Source: Sphingobium sp. Leaf26
GTDB taxonomy: Bacteria > Pseudomonadota > Alphaproteobacteria > Sphingomonadales > Sphingomonadaceae
Direction: 5' to 3'
Assembly: GCF_001421665.1 (NCBI RefSeq)
Contig: NZ_LMKV01000031.1
Location: 16,447 to 80,446, forward strand
Length of the DNA: 64,000 nucleotides
Shown: positions 1-8,833 of the stretch, piece after piece
How the letters are laid out: each line of letters starts with the position of its first letter
How positions within the stretch are numbered: position 1 is the first letter of the stretch
Program-made: the position numbers and the translations under genes
The notes under the pieces: model-generated
What the model saw: only the letters and a program-made list of their open reading frames with translations
The model's database searches: none
What the model was told of the DNA's origin: nothing

Positions 1-1
1 A

Positions 2-433
2 TCGGCCCCCTGGGCGAAGATCGCCTTCGACCATCCGGTCTGGGGCACGGCGAAGCCCGATGACGGCACACCCGTCAGCACGACGATGGGCGACTGGACC
101 ATCACCGCCAGCTTTGGCCAATGGCAGTTCGGCCAGCGCGCATGGTTCCCCAAGGCGGATCTGCCCGCCTGGGCGACCGAGCCGACCGGCGGCATGGTTG
201 TCGCGCAGCTATCGGCCAATGCGTTTCTCTTCACCGGCGACCATGTCCGGGTTTCCTTCGATGCGAAGGACGGCAGCGCGCCCGGCGGCATGATCGTCAG
301 GGTCGAGGAAGGCCATTTCGACAAGGGCGCATGGGTCATGGACCGCATCTGGAATGGCGACCAGACCGATTATGGCCTGAACCTGATCGACCAGCCGGTC
401 TGGATCAAGGTGACGATGGGGCGATATAAATAG
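2..433 (+). CDS. C-terminal part of a GH35-like glycosidase (DUF5597 domain), truncated by window edge
   Basis: The frame is open from the first bases and ends at a TAA at 431-433, leaving about 143 residues of a longer protein whose start lies outside the window. The tail reads as the beta-sandwich domain that follows the catalytic barrel in DUF5597-type GH35-like beta-galactosidases; the ending with RIWNGDQTDYGLNL and a final short beta-strand (WIKVTMGRYK) is characteristic. The catalytic residues are not visible. It sits next to a uronate locus, so a role in cutting a plant or algal polysaccharide is plausible but inferred. Its last 29 bases overlap the 3' end of the convergent LacI gene. 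Confidence 0.72.
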   Translation, partial: SAPWAKIAFDHPVWGTAKPDDGTPVSTTMGDWTITASFGQWQFGQRAWFPKADLPAWATEPTGGMVVAQLSANAFLFTGDHVRVSFDAKDGSAPGGMIVRVEEGHFDKGAWVMDRIWNGDQTDYGLNLIDQPVWIKVTMGRYK

Positions 434-1454
434 GGGGCGCTGCGCTGGACTCCGCCAGAATCAGCGAGAGGGCAGGGCTGTCCGTATCGAACAACGCCTG
501 CCCCTCGATCAGGTCGATCAACTGGCGGGTCGCCATTTCCGCCATGTCTCCGAACGGGCGGGCGACGGTGGTGAGCGAGGGGGTCAACATGTCCGCCACG
601 ATGCTGCCGTCGAAACCGACCACGGACAGGGCGGCGGGGACGGGTACGCCCCGTTCCGCCGCGACCTTGAGTATGCCGGCGGCCATGATGTCGTTGGCGG
701 CGAAAATCGCGGTCGGCGCGGGCGATGCGGCCAACACCTTGCGGGCGGCGGCGATCCCGGCGGCCAGACTGTAATCGCCCTCCACCTCCGCCACCGGTGC
801 CAACCCGGCATCGGCGAGCGCCTCGACAAAGCCGGCCCGGCGCTCGATCGCCGATATCATGTCCTGCGGACCGGTAATCATGGCGATCCGGCGATGGCCC
901 AGCTCCAGCAGATGGCGCGCGACATCGCCCGCCGCCTGACGCTCCCGCGACAGCAGCACCGCGCCGTAGCCCCGGATCGGCACGGCGGAGATCGCCACCG
1001 CCGGCACATGATCGGCCTGTAGCGCCGCGGGCAGGCCGGCCATGTCCGACACCGGTGGCATCACCACCAGCCCATCCACGCGCGACCGCCGGGCAAAGTC
1101 CAGCACATCGGCCGCCGCCGCCGGATCGCCGACCGGCACGCTGTGGCAGATCACTTCATAGCCGCGCCGGGTCGCTTCCCGGCCCACGCCGCGCTGCACG
1201 CTGTCCAGCACCAGCGCGTTGCGATCATTATGCACCATGCCGATCAGCAGCGACTGCCCCTTGGCCATGGCGCGGGCGCGCAGGCTGGGACGGAAGTTGA
1301 GCGCGTCGATCGCGCTCTGGATGCGCGCGCGCGTGTCGTCATTCACCCTGGGCGAATGGTTGAGCACGCGCGACACGGTGCGGATCGATACGCCCGCCAG
1401 CGCGGCGACGTCGATGATGGTCGGTTCGCCGGGGCTGGAGTCTCTGGGGGGCAT
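405..1454 (-). CDS. LacI family transcriptional regulator, probable uronate-locus repressor
   Basis: The protein has 349 residues. An N-terminal LacI helix-turn-helix (about residues 12-32, IIDVAALAGVSIRTVSRVLN) is followed by a hinge helix and a periplasmic-binding-protein-like effector domain, with the usual IFAANDIMAAG and VVGFDGS segments near residues 250-285. It lies directly downstream of uronate isomerase on the same strand, 62 bases away. A LacI-type operator sits in the divergent gap at 2983-3002, so control of uronate genes with a uronate-derived inducer is the natural inference. The ATG at 1454 has only a weak ribosome site. The gene end overlaps the convergent glycosidase by 29 bases. 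Confidence 0.85.
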   Translation of the reverse strand: MPPRDSSPGEPTIIDVAALAGVSIRTVSRVLNHSPRVNDDTRARIQSAIDALNFRPSLRARAMAKGQSLLIGMVHNDRNALVLDSVQRGVGREATRRGYEVICHSVPVGDPAAAADVLDFARRSRVDGLVVMPPVSDMAGLPAALQADHVPAVAISAVPIRGYGAVLLSRERQAAGDVARHLLELGHRRIAMITGPQDMISAIERRAGFVEALADAGLAPVAEVEGDYSLAAGIAAARKVLAASPAPTAIFAANDIMAAGILKVAAERGVPVPAALSVVGFDGSIVADMLTPSLTTVARPFGDMAEMATRQLIDLIEGQALFDTDSPALSLILAESSAAPPIYIAPSSP

Positions 1455-1516
1455 GGCGGCTTTCGCTGATGGGTCGGACGCCCGCTTCTCTATGCGAGCG
1501 CGGGCGTCCTGACAAA

Positions 1517-2968
1517 TCAGGCGGCGCTGGCCAGCGGCCGGGCGGGCGCTTCGGGCAGGCGATAGGCCTTGCGTACCAGATTATAGGTCAAATCCTGCGC
1601 CAGTTCCTGCGCCTCCCAATCGCGCAGCCGCCCTTCCGCCACCAGACGTGCGAGGAAGGCGCAATCCACGCGCCGGGCGACGTCATGGCGAGCCGGGATC
1701 GACAGGAAGGCGCGGGTATCGTCATTGAACCCGACCGTATTGTAGAAGCCCGCCGTTTCCGTCGTCATCTCGCGGAAGCGCATCATGCCTTCCGGGCTGT
1801 CGTGGAACCACCAGGCCGGCCCCAGCTTCAGGCAGGGATAATGGCCAGCGAGCGGCGCCAGTTCGCGGGCGTAGGTACTTTCGTCCAGCGTGAAGAGGAT
1901 GATCGACAGGTCCGCCTCATTACCGAACGCATCGAGCAGCGGCTTCAGGCCGCCGACATAATCGGTGCGGCCGGGGATGTCGGCGCCCTTGTCGCGACCA
2001 TAATGCTGATGCAGCCAGCTATTATGGTTGCGGCATGCGCCGGGATGGATCTGCATCACCAGCCCGTCCTCCAGACTGAGCCGCGCCATTTCGGTCAACA
2101 TCTGGGCGCGGAACAGTTCGGCGTCGGCCGCCGTCCACTCCGTACCGATGATGCGGTCGAACAGCGCTGCGGCGTCGGCAGGGGAAAGGTTCGCCGTGCG
2201 CGCGCTCTGATGGCCATGGTCGGTGGAGGTCGCCCCCATGGCGATAAAATCCTGCCGCCGCTTCGCATGGGCGCGCAGATAGCCACGCCATGTCATCACA
2301 TCCTCGCCGGTCAGATCGGCAAAGGCGGCCATGCTGGCGTGGAAATCCTCATGCTCCGGGTCCACCACCGCATCGGGGCGGTAGGCGGTGACGACCTGTC
2401 CGGTCCAGCCCGACTTGCGGATTGCGTCATGATGGTCCAGCCGTTCATGCGCGCCTTCTGTCGTGGCGATCAGTTCGATGTTGAACCGGTCGAACAATGC
2501 GCGCGGGCGGAAGGCCGGGGTGGCGAGCAACTCGCCGATACGGTCGAAATAATGGTCGGCCGTGTCGGCGGTCAGCGCCTCGTCAAAGCCGAATACGTCG
2601 GCAAAGACATGGTCCAGCCACATCCGGGAAGGCGTGCCGCGAAACAGATGCTGGTTGCTGGCGAAGATGCGCCAGGCCGCGCGCGGATCGGCATCGCCTG
2701 GCACGCCATGAGCGGGAACGCCCAGAGCCTCCAGCTTCACGCCCTGGCTGTAGAGCATGCGGTAGAGATAATGATCCGGCGCCAGCAGCAGCGCGGTCGC
2801 ATTGTCCCAGGCATCGTTGGTCGCGAACCAGGCAGGGTCGGTATGACCATGCGGGCTGACGATCGGCAGGTGCGCGACGCCCTCATACAGCGCGCGGGCA
2901 ATGGCACGGGTGCCGGGATCGGCCGGGAACAGACGATTGGGGTCGAGCGTCAGCGGGGTCACGATCAT
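1517..2968 (-). CDS. uxaC: Uronate (glucuronate) isomerase
   Basis: This 483-residue protein matches the usual length of UxaC, which isomerises D-glucuronate to fructuronate and D-galacturonate to tagaturonate in the cytoplasm. It shows the amidohydrolase-like metal motif HGHTD at residues 40-44, the family stretch IHPGACRNHN in the middle and the CLKLGPAWWFHDSPEGM segment toward the C-terminus. An AAGGAG ribosome site at about 2972-2977 sets the start at the ATG ATG pair (2971 or 2968); 2968 gives the better spacing. It is divergent from altronate dehydratase, and the shared gap holds a LacI operator. An upstream extension of the frame to 3085 would run into the divergent gene and is not used. 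Confidence 0.93.
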   Translation of the reverse strand: MIVTPLTLDPNRLFPADPGTRAIARALYEGVAHLPIVSPHGHTDPAWFATNDAWDNATALLLAPDHYLYRMLYSQGVKLEALGVPAHGVPGDADPRAAWRIFASNQHLFRGTPSRMWLDHVFADVFGFDEALTADTADHYFDRIGELLATPAFRPRALFDRFNIELIATTEGAHERLDHHDAIRKSGWTGQVVTAYRPDAVVDPEHEDFHASMAAFADLTGEDVMTWRGYLRAHAKRRQDFIAMGATSTDHGHQSARTANLSPADAAALFDRIIGTEWTAADAELFRAQMLTEMARLSLEDGLVMQIHPGACRNHNSWLHQHYGRDKGADIPGRTDYVGGLKPLLDAFGNEADLSIILFTLDESTYARELAPLAGHYPCLKLGPAWWFHDSPEGMMRFREMTTETAGFYNTVGFNDDTRAFLSIPARHDVARRVDCAFLARLVAEGRLRDWEAQELAQDLTYNLVRKAYRLPEAPARPLASAA

Positions 2969-2982
2969 CATCTCCTTTGGAC

Positions 2983-3002
2983 TTGTGCCAGCGTTGGCAC
3001 AA
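2983..3002. promoter_or_regulatory. LacI-type operator in the uxaC/uxaA divergent promoter
   Basis: TTGTGCCAGCGTTGGCACAA is a 20-bp inverted repeat with one mismatched pair and a central CG, the form typical of LacI/GalR family operators. It lies 15 bases upstream of the uxaC start and 17 bases upstream of the divergent altronate dehydratase start. It overlaps a possible -35 (TTGTGC, 2983-2988) with a weak -10 (GCTATC, 3005-3010) for the rightward gene. Binding by the LacI protein encoded at 405-1454 is inferred. Confidence 0.75.
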
Positions 3003-3018
3003 ATGCTATCACAGTGCA

Positions 3019-4545
3019 ATGGAGACGATAGCCGAACCCCTAGACCAGCTTGTCCAGACCCTGCCGGATGCCGTGCAGATTGCACCGTCCGACGATGTCG
3101 GGGTGGCTTTGCGCGCGCTGGATGCGGGCGAAACCATCCATGTCGCGGGAAAGGCGGTCATGCTTGCCGAAGCGATCGGGCGGGGTCACAAATTTGCGCT
3201 GCACGCGATGGCGGCCGGCGATCCGGTGCGCCGCTATGGCTGGCCGATCGGCAGCGCGACTCAGGCGATCGCGCCGGGCGCGCATGTTCACAGCCACAAT
3301 ATCCACACCAATTTGAAGGCGGAGGAGCCGTACAGCTTCGCGCCATCGCGGTCTGAGCCGGCTGCCGCCGCCGACACGCGCTGGCAGTTTCAGGGCTATC
3401 GCCGCGCCGATGGCAGTGTCGGCACCCGCAATGAAATCTGGGTGATCCCGACGGTCGGCTGCGTCGCGCGCACGGCAGAACGAATCGCGAAACAGGCGGC
3501 GGATCGCCATGCCGGACGGGTCGACGCCGTGCTGGCTTTCCCCCATCCGCTAGGCTGTTCGCAACTGGGCGACGATCTGGACGGGACCGCACGGGTGCTG
3601 GCGGCGCTGGCGGGCAATCCCAATGCCGGCGGCGTGCTGATCATCGGCCTTGGCTGCGAGGAAAATCAGCTATCCAAATTGCTGGAACGCATCCCGCCGG
3701 AGCGGCGCGACCGCATCCGCAGCGTCGGCGCGCAAATCAGCGCCGATGAATATGAGGACGCGGAAAATGCGATCGATGACCTGGTCGCCATCGCGGCACA
3801 GGACAAGCGCGAACCCGTAGGCATAGGGATGTTACGGCTTGGCCTCAAATGCGGCGGCTCAGACGGTTTGAGCGGTATCACCGCCAACCCCTTGATCGGA
3901 CGTGCCGCCGATGTCGTCACGCAAGCGGGCGGGCAGGCGATCCTGACCGAAATACCGGAAATTTTCGGCGCGGAAAGGCTATTGATGCAGCGCGCAGCGG
4001 ACGAGCCGGTGTTCGATGCGCTGGTCGCATTGGTCAACCGCTTCAAACGCTATTTCATCGACCATGGCGAACCGATTTCGGAAAATCCCAGCCCCGGCAA
4101 TGTCGCGGGCGGCATCACCACACTGGAGGAAAAGTCGCTCGGTGCGGTGCAGAAGGGCGGCCATGCCACAGTCACCGATGTGCTGGCCTATGGCGAAACG
4201 CTGCGCCGTCCGGGCCTGACCCTGCTGGAGGCGCCGGGCAATGACGCGGTGTCGACCACCGCGCTGGCGGCGGCAGGCGCCACGATGACGCTTTTTTCCA
4301 CCGGGCGGGGCACACCGCTTGGCAGCCCGATCCCGACGCTGAAACTGGCCACCAACCATGATCTGGCCCGGCGCAAGCCCGTCTGGATCGATTTCGACGC
4401 GGCACAGGTGCTCGATGACGGCCTCGACATCGCCACCGACGCGCTGATGGCTCGCATCTGCGCCATCGCATCGGGCGAACCGGCCCGCAACGAAGTCAAT
4501 GGCGAACGCGACATCGCCATCTGGAAACGTGGCGTAACCCTCTGA
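3019..4545 (+). CDS. uxaA: Altronate dehydratase family protein (UxaA)
   Basis: The 508-residue product has the two-part UxaA layout: an N-terminal SAF-like domain (residues about 15-100, with AGDPVRRYGWPIG) and a large catalytic domain starting near GYRRADGSVGTRNE. Conserved cysteine segments such as GCSQLGDD, GLGCEENQ and GLKCGGSDGLSG probably hold the metal site. UxaA dehydrates D-altronate to 2-keto-3-deoxygluconate. The ATG at 3019 lacks a ribosome site; a promoter overlapping the operator would start transcription near this codon, so a leaderless message is possible. An upstream in-frame ATG at 2977 would overlap the operator and is less likely. A dehydrogenase follows 17 bases downstream. 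Confidence 0.88.
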   Translation: METIAEPLDQLVQTLPDAVQIAPSDDVGVALRALDAGETIHVAGKAVMLAEAIGRGHKFALHAMAAGDPVRRYGWPIGSATQAIAPGAHVHSHNIHTNLKAEEPYSFAPSRSEPAAAADTRWQFQGYRRADGSVGTRNEIWVIPTVGCVARTAERIAKQAADRHAGRVDAVLAFPHPLGCSQLGDDLDGTARVLAALAGNPNAGGVLIIGLGCEENQLSKLLERIPPERRDRIRSVGAQISADEYEDAENAIDDLVAIAAQDKREPVGIGMLRLGLKCGGSDGLSGITANPLIGRAADVVTQAGGQAILTEIPEIFGAERLLMQRAADEPVFDALVALVNRFKRYFIDHGEPISENPSPGNVAGGITTLEEKSLGAVQKGGHATVTDVLAYGETLRRPGLTLLEAPGNDAVSTTALAAAGATMTLFSTGRGTPLGSPIPTLKLATNHDLARRKPVWIDFDAAQVLDDGLDIATDALMARICAIASGEPARNEVNGERDIAIWKRGVTL

Positions 4546-4562
4546 CCCTTCAGGAATTGTCC

Positions 4563-6038
4563 ATGATGCGCCTATCGTCCGCCACGCTGGCTGCGCTGCC
4601 TGCCACCATCGCCCGACCCGCCTATGACCGTCGCCAGGTGAAGCCCGGCGTCGTCCATCTGGGCATCGGCGCCTTCCACCGCGCGCATCAGGCGGTGATG
4701 TTCGACGATATGCTGGCGTCGGGCGACCTGCGCTGGGGCATCCGGGCCGTGTCCTTGCGCTCGCCCGGTGTGCGCGACCAGATGATGCCGCAGGACGGCC
4801 TCTATCATATCCTGGTGCGCGATGGCGCCGATGTCGCCATTCGGACGATCGGCGCAGTGCTCGATGTGACGGTCGCGCCGGAAGACCCGGCGGGCGTGGT
4901 GGAAATGCTGGCCAGCCCCGACACCCATATCGTGACGCTGACCGTGACGGAGAAAGGCTATAAGCTCGATCCCGCCAGCGGTGCGCTGCGCACGGATGAT
5001 CCGCAACTGGCCGCCGACATCGCCAGCCTGGACGCACCGGTGACGGCGCCTGGCTTCCTGGTCGCCGCCTTGGCAAAGCGCCGCGCGCGCGGCCTGCCGC
5101 CCTTCACCGCCATTTCGTGCGACAATCTGCCGCGCAACGGGCAAAGGTTGCGTGGCGCCGTGATCGCGCTGGCACAGCATCATGATCCGGCGCTGGCGGA
5201 CTGGATAGCGCAGGAAGGCGCTTTTCCAGAAACCATGGTCGACCGCATCGTGCCAGCCACCACGGCGGATGATATCGCCATTTTCGCCCGCGACCATGGC
5301 CTGACCGACGAGGCGCTGGTGAAGACCGAACCCTTCACCCAATGGGTGATCGAAGATCGCTTCTGCGGCCCGCGCCCCGATTTCGGCCCCGGCGTCCAGT
5401 TCACCGCCGCCGTCGCGCCATGGGAGGAGGCGAAGCTGCGCCTGCTCAACGGCGCGCACAGCGCCATCGCCTATCTGGGCGGGCTGGCGGGCATCGACCA
5501 TGTCCATGAAGTGCTGGAACACACCCCGATGCGCGCCTTTGTCGAGCGGCTATGGGATGAGGCGGCAACGACGCTGTCGCCGCCGGCCGAACTGGATGTC
5601 GCCGCCTATCGCCGTCAATTGATGGCGCGGTTCGACAATGGCGCGCTGATGCACCGCACCCATCAGATCGCTATGGACGGGTCGCAGAAACTGCCGCAGC
5701 GTCTGCTGGCGACGATCGCGGATCGACGCAGGATGGGGCAGGATGCAGAGGCGCTGACATTGGGCGTAGCGGCCTGGCTGCGCTGGCAGGCGGGGGTGAA
5801 CGATCAGGGCGCGGCCCATATCGTGGATGATCCGCTGGCCGACCGGATTGCCGCCTTGCTGAAAGATCAGCCCGATGCCGCCGGTCGCGTGCAGGCAATC
5901 CTGGCCTATGACGCGATCGTGCCCGCCGCGTTGCGCGACGATGCCGCCTTCGCCGAACAACTGACCGTCCATCTGGCCAGCCTTGAAGAAAAGGGCGCCA
6001 TGGCCACTATCGCAGCCATGGCGCCCATACCGGCCTGA
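4563..6038 (+). CDS. uxuB: Mannitol dehydrogenase family oxidoreductase, fructuronate reductase-type
   Basis: The 491-residue protein has the N-terminal Rossmann motif with the family signature HLGIGAFHRAHQ (about residues 32-43). The C-terminal catalytic segment KLRLLNGAHSAIAYLG contains the lysine and NxxH of polyol/uronate dehydrogenases. These enzymes reduce fructuronate to mannonate or tagaturonate to altronate with NAD(P)H. The signature resembles UxuB more than UxaB, yet the neighbour is altronate dehydratase, so true specificity is open. AGGA at 4552-4555 supports the ATG at 4563; an in-frame TTG lies at 4557. It probably forms one transcript with the altronate dehydratase gene. Confidence 0.85.
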   Translation: MMRLSSATLAALPATIARPAYDRRQVKPGVVHLGIGAFHRAHQAVMFDDMLASGDLRWGIRAVSLRSPGVRDQMMPQDGLYHILVRDGADVAIRTIGAVLDVTVAPEDPAGVVEMLASPDTHIVTLTVTEKGYKLDPASGALRTDDPQLAADIASLDAPVTAPGFLVAALAKRRARGLPPFTAISCDNLPRNGQRLRGAVIALAQHHDPALADWIAQEGAFPETMVDRIVPATTADDIAIFARDHGLTDEALVKTEPFTQWVIEDRFCGPRPDFGPGVQFTAAVAPWEEAKLRLLNGAHSAIAYLGGLAGIDHVHEVLEHTPMRAFVERLWDEAATTLSPPAELDVAAYRRQLMARFDNGALMHRTHQIAMDGSQKLPQRLLATIADRRRMGQDAEALTLGVAAWLRWQAGVNDQGAAHIVDDPLADRIAALLKDQPDAAGRVQAILAYDAIVPAALRDDAAFAEQLTVHLASLEEKGAMATIAAMAPIPA

Positions 6039-6048
6039 TCGTTCAGGC
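6033..6048. terminator. Small hairpin containing both convergent stop codons
   Basis: GCCTGA-TCGT-TCAGGC is a perfect 6-4-6 inverted repeat. The TGA of the rightward dehydrogenase gene and the TGA of the leftward pirin gene lie in opposite arms. There is no T-run on either side, so terminator function is weakly supported. Confidence 0.4.
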
Positions 6049-6741
6049 GGCGTCGACCAGCACGATCTCGCTATCCTCGATCGCGGTCACGCGGATGACC
6101 TCGACATCGCTGATCGCTACGCCGTCGCGGGCATTGGCCCGCACGTCGTCGATCTGGATCGCGCCGGTGGCGGGAACCAGATAGGCTTTGCGATCGGCAC
6201 CGATCGGATAGTCGGCGCTTTCCCCGGCCTTCAACGTCGCGGCCACAATCCGTGCATCGGTGCGGATGGTCAGCGCGTCATTGTCATTCTCATACCCCGA
6301 CGCCAGCGTCACGAAATGCCCCGACCGTTCGCCCTTGGGGAAGGGGCGGGCGCCCCAGCTTGGGGCTTCACCCTGACGGGTCGGGATGATCCAGATCTGG
6401 AAGATCTTCGTCGTCACATCCTCGCGATTATATTCCGAATGACGCACGCCGGTGCCTGCGCTCATCACCTGCACGTCTCCGGCCTCGGTCCGGCCCTTGT
6501 TGCCCAGGCTGTCCTCATGAGTGATCGCGCCTTCGCGGACATAGGTGATGATTTCCATGTCGCGATGCGGATGCGGCGGAAAGCCGGTGTGCGGCGCGAT
6601 CGTATCGTCATTCCAGACGCGCAGATTGCCCCAGTGCATGCGGGCGGGGTCATGATAGCCGGCGAAGGAAAAATGATGCTTGGCGTCGAGCCAGCCATGA
6701 TTGTCACCGCCAAGGCTGTCGAAGGGGCGCAGTTCGATCAT
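6043..6741 (-). CDS. Pirin family protein (possible quercetin 2,3-dioxygenase type)
   Basis: This 232-residue bicupin has HPHRDME at residues 57-63 and RHSE at 100-103, which gives the metal ligands H57, H59, H101 and E103. These are the same spacing and numbering known for the YhhW/pirin group, some of which open quercetin in vitro. The physiological role of bacterial pirins is usually unclear. AGGAG about ten bases ahead supports the ATG at 6741. It is divergent from a LysR regulator, which makes it the most likely target of that regulator. It converges on the uronate dehydrogenase with only four bases between the stops. Confidence 0.88.
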   Translation of the reverse strand: MIELRPFDSLGGDNHGWLDAKHHFSFAGYHDPARMHWGNLRVWNDDTIAPHTGFPPHPHRDMEIITYVREGAITHEDSLGNKGRTEAGDVQVMSAGTGVRHSEYNREDVTTKIFQIWIIPTRQGEAPSWGARPFPKGERSGHFVTLASGYENDNDALTIRTDARIVAATLKAGESADYPIGADRKAYLVPATGAIQIDDVRANARDGVAISDVEVIRVTAIEDSEIVLVDAA

Positions 6742-6867
6742 CGTCTTATCTCCTGATCGGGCGGAGGTCGCCGGGGTGGCGTCGCCCTGTTGAAGACGGC
6801 TTTACCGCTTGCCTTCTTTCCTGTTCAGATGGATAAAACCGATCCTTATGTTCGAGGAAATGGAATA

Positions 6868-7797
6868 GTGAATAATCCCGGCACACCGACCTTCGACCAG
6901 TTGCGCATCTTCCTGGCGATCGTGGATACGGGCAGCTTCGCCGCCGCCGGGCGCAGGCTCAACCGCGCCGTGTCGGTGATCAGCTATGGCATATCCAATC
7001 TGGAGGCGCAGCTCGGCCTGTCCCTCTTCGACCGGGAAGGGACGCGCAAGCCCGTGCTGACCGTCGCCGGTCGCGCCCTGCTGGCGGAGGCGCGCAGCAT
7101 TTCCCATGGCCTGGACGGGTTACGCGCGAAGGTGAAGGGGCTGCTCGACGGGCTGGAGGCGGAGGTCGATCTGGCGGTCGACGTCATGTTGCCGGCCGAT
7201 CGGCTGGGAAAGGTGCTACGCGCCTTTTCGCAGGCTTTCCCGACCGTGCAATTGCGCCTCCATGCCGAAGCGCTGGGCGCGATCACCGCGATGGTGCTGG
7301 ATCGGGCGGCGGTGATCGGTATTTCCGGGCCGCTGTCCGCCGGCGTCGAAGGGATCGAAAGCATGGCCGCCGGGCTGGTGCCGATGGTGCCGGTCGCCGC
7401 GCCTGACCATCCGCTGGGCCGCATGGATGCGATCGCGCCGGGGGCGGGGCGCAACTATACGCAACTGGTGCTGACCGACCGGTCGCGCTTCACCGAAGGG
7501 CAGGATTATTCGGTGAGCAGCCCCAAGACATGGCGCCTCGCCGATCTGGGCGCGAAACATGCGTTGCTGCGCGAAGGCATCGGCTGGGGCAATATGCCGC
7601 TGCCGATGATCGAGGGGGATCTGGTCGCGGGCACGCTGGTACGGCTGGTCATGCCCGACCATCATGGCGGCACCTATCGCTTTTCCGGCATCTGGCGCCG
7701 CGATACGCCGCCCGGACCAGCCGCGAGTTGGCTGCTCGACCAGTTTGTCGGTCTGGGCCGGGACGATGTGGAGCCGGACGGCATGAGCGACGTCTGA
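6868..7797 (+). CDS. LysR family transcriptional regulator
   Basis: The 309-residue product has an N-terminal winged helix (FDQLRIFLAIVDTGSFAAAGRRLNRAVSVISYGISNLE, residues about 9-45) and a LysR substrate-binding domain. A GTG at 6868 preceded by GAGGA at 6854-6858 is chosen as start because it places the helix-turn-helix at the usual distance from the N-terminus. In-frame ATGs at 6790 and 6829 lack a ribosome site and would add unusual residues. It faces the pirin gene across a 126-base gap, the classic arrangement for a LysR protein and its target. The effector is unknown. Confidence 0.87.
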   Translation: MNNPGTPTFDQLRIFLAIVDTGSFAAAGRRLNRAVSVISYGISNLEAQLGLSLFDREGTRKPVLTVAGRALLAEARSISHGLDGLRAKVKGLLDGLEAEVDLAVDVMLPADRLGKVLRAFSQAFPTVQLRLHAEALGAITAMVLDRAAVIGISGPLSAGVEGIESMAAGLVPMVPVAAPDHPLGRMDAIAPGAGRNYTQLVLTDRSRFTEGQDYSVSSPKTWRLADLGAKHALLREGIGWGNMPLPMIEGDLVAGTLVRLVMPDHHGGTYRFSGIWRRDTPPGPAASWLLDQFVGLGRDDVEPDGMSDV

Positions 7798-7829
7798 TCC
7801 GTCACCCTGCCGTCCGGCCAGGTTTATTT

Positions 7830-8669
7830 TCAGCCCTGGATGAAGGCCAGGATATCGGCATTCAGCACTTCGGCATTCACCGTCAGCATACCGTGCGGAT
7901 AGCCTTCATAGATTTTCAGCGTGGCATCGGGCAGCAATTCCGCCTGCAACACACCGGCATTTTTGTATGGCACGACCTGATCGTCATCGCCATGCAGCAC
8001 CAGGGTCGGCACCGTGATCGCCTTCAGATCGTCGGTCTGGTCGGTTTCCGAGAAAGCCTTGATCCCTTCATAATGGGCCAGCGCGCTGCCGTTCAGGCCC
8101 TGCCGCACCCAATTGTCGATCACGGCAGGCTTTACGTCGGCGCCATCGCGGTTGAAGCCGTAAAAGGGACCGCTGGCGACATCGCGGAAGAACTGGGCGC
8201 GATTGGCGGCGAGGCCGGCGCGCAGCCCGTCAAACATATCCATCGGCAGGCCGCCCGGATAGCGGTCGGTCTTCAGCATGATCGGCGGCACCGCGCTCAC
8301 CAGCACAGCCTTGGCGACGCGGCCCTGCGGCAGGCCATGGCGGGCGACATAGGCGGCCACTTCGCCGCCACCGGTCGAATGGCCGATATGGATGGCGTTC
8401 TTGAGGTCCAGATGCTCGGCGACCGCAGCGGCGTCGGCAGCATAATGGGCCATGTCATGGCCGAAATCGACCTGCGCCGAACGGCCATGGCCGCGCCGGT
8501 CATGGGCGATGACGCGATAGCCCTTCGACAGGAAGAACAGCATCTGCGCATCCCAGTCGTCCGACGACAGCGGCCAGCCATGGTGGAACATGATCGGCTG
8601 GGCATCCTTGCTGCCCCAATCCTTGTAGAAGATGTCGACGCCGTCGGTGGTGGTGATGAACTGGCTCAT
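7830..8669 (-). CDS. Alpha/beta hydrolase, non-heme chloroperoxidase/perhydrolase type
   Basis: The 279-residue protein is a compact alpha/beta hydrolase. It shows the oxyanion motif HHGWP (29-33), DRRGHGRS (57-64), the nucleophile elbow GHSTGG with Ser98, an acid in HGDDDQ near 228 and a histidine at 259 in YPHGM. This order and spacing match cofactor-free bacterial chloroperoxidases (perhydrolases), which in practice are esterases able to make peracids from hydrogen peroxide. GAGGAG upstream fits the ATG at 8669; the longer frame to 8717 lacks a ribosome site. It lies downstream of katG but is separated from it by a strong terminator. Confidence 0.9.
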   Translation of the reverse strand: MSQFITTTDGVDIFYKDWGSKDAQPIMFHHGWPLSSDDWDAQMLFFLSKGYRVIAHDRRGHGRSAQVDFGHDMAHYAADAAAVAEHLDLKNAIHIGHSTGGGEVAAYVARHGLPQGRVAKAVLVSAVPPIMLKTDRYPGGLPMDMFDGLRAGLAANRAQFFRDVASGPFYGFNRDGADVKPAVIDNWVRQGLNGSALAHYEGIKAFSETDQTDDLKAITVPTLVLHGDDDQVVPYKNAGVLQAELLPDATLKIYEGYPHGMLTVNAEVLNADILAFIQG

Positions 8670-8782
8670 GGGAAGGCTCCTCGCTGGGTATCGGCCGGAT
8701 CGTCCGGGCTGAAACAAGGTCTAGTCCAGTTTTTTCATTCAGCGCATAGACATAAAATGCGCCCATTCGTTCGATATTATAG

Positions 8783-8821
8783 AAAAGCGGGCGGCGATCG
8801 GGCCGATCGCCGCCCGCTTTT
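8783..8821 (-). terminator. Rho-independent terminator after katG
   Basis: AAAAGCGGGCGGCGATCGG is mirrored exactly by its complement at 8803-8821. This gives a 19-bp paired stem around one to five loop bases and four T residues at the outer end on either strand. It lies 12 bases beyond the katG stop and before the alpha/beta hydrolase gene. Confidence 0.88.
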
Positions 8822-8833
8822 CAACTTGTTATC

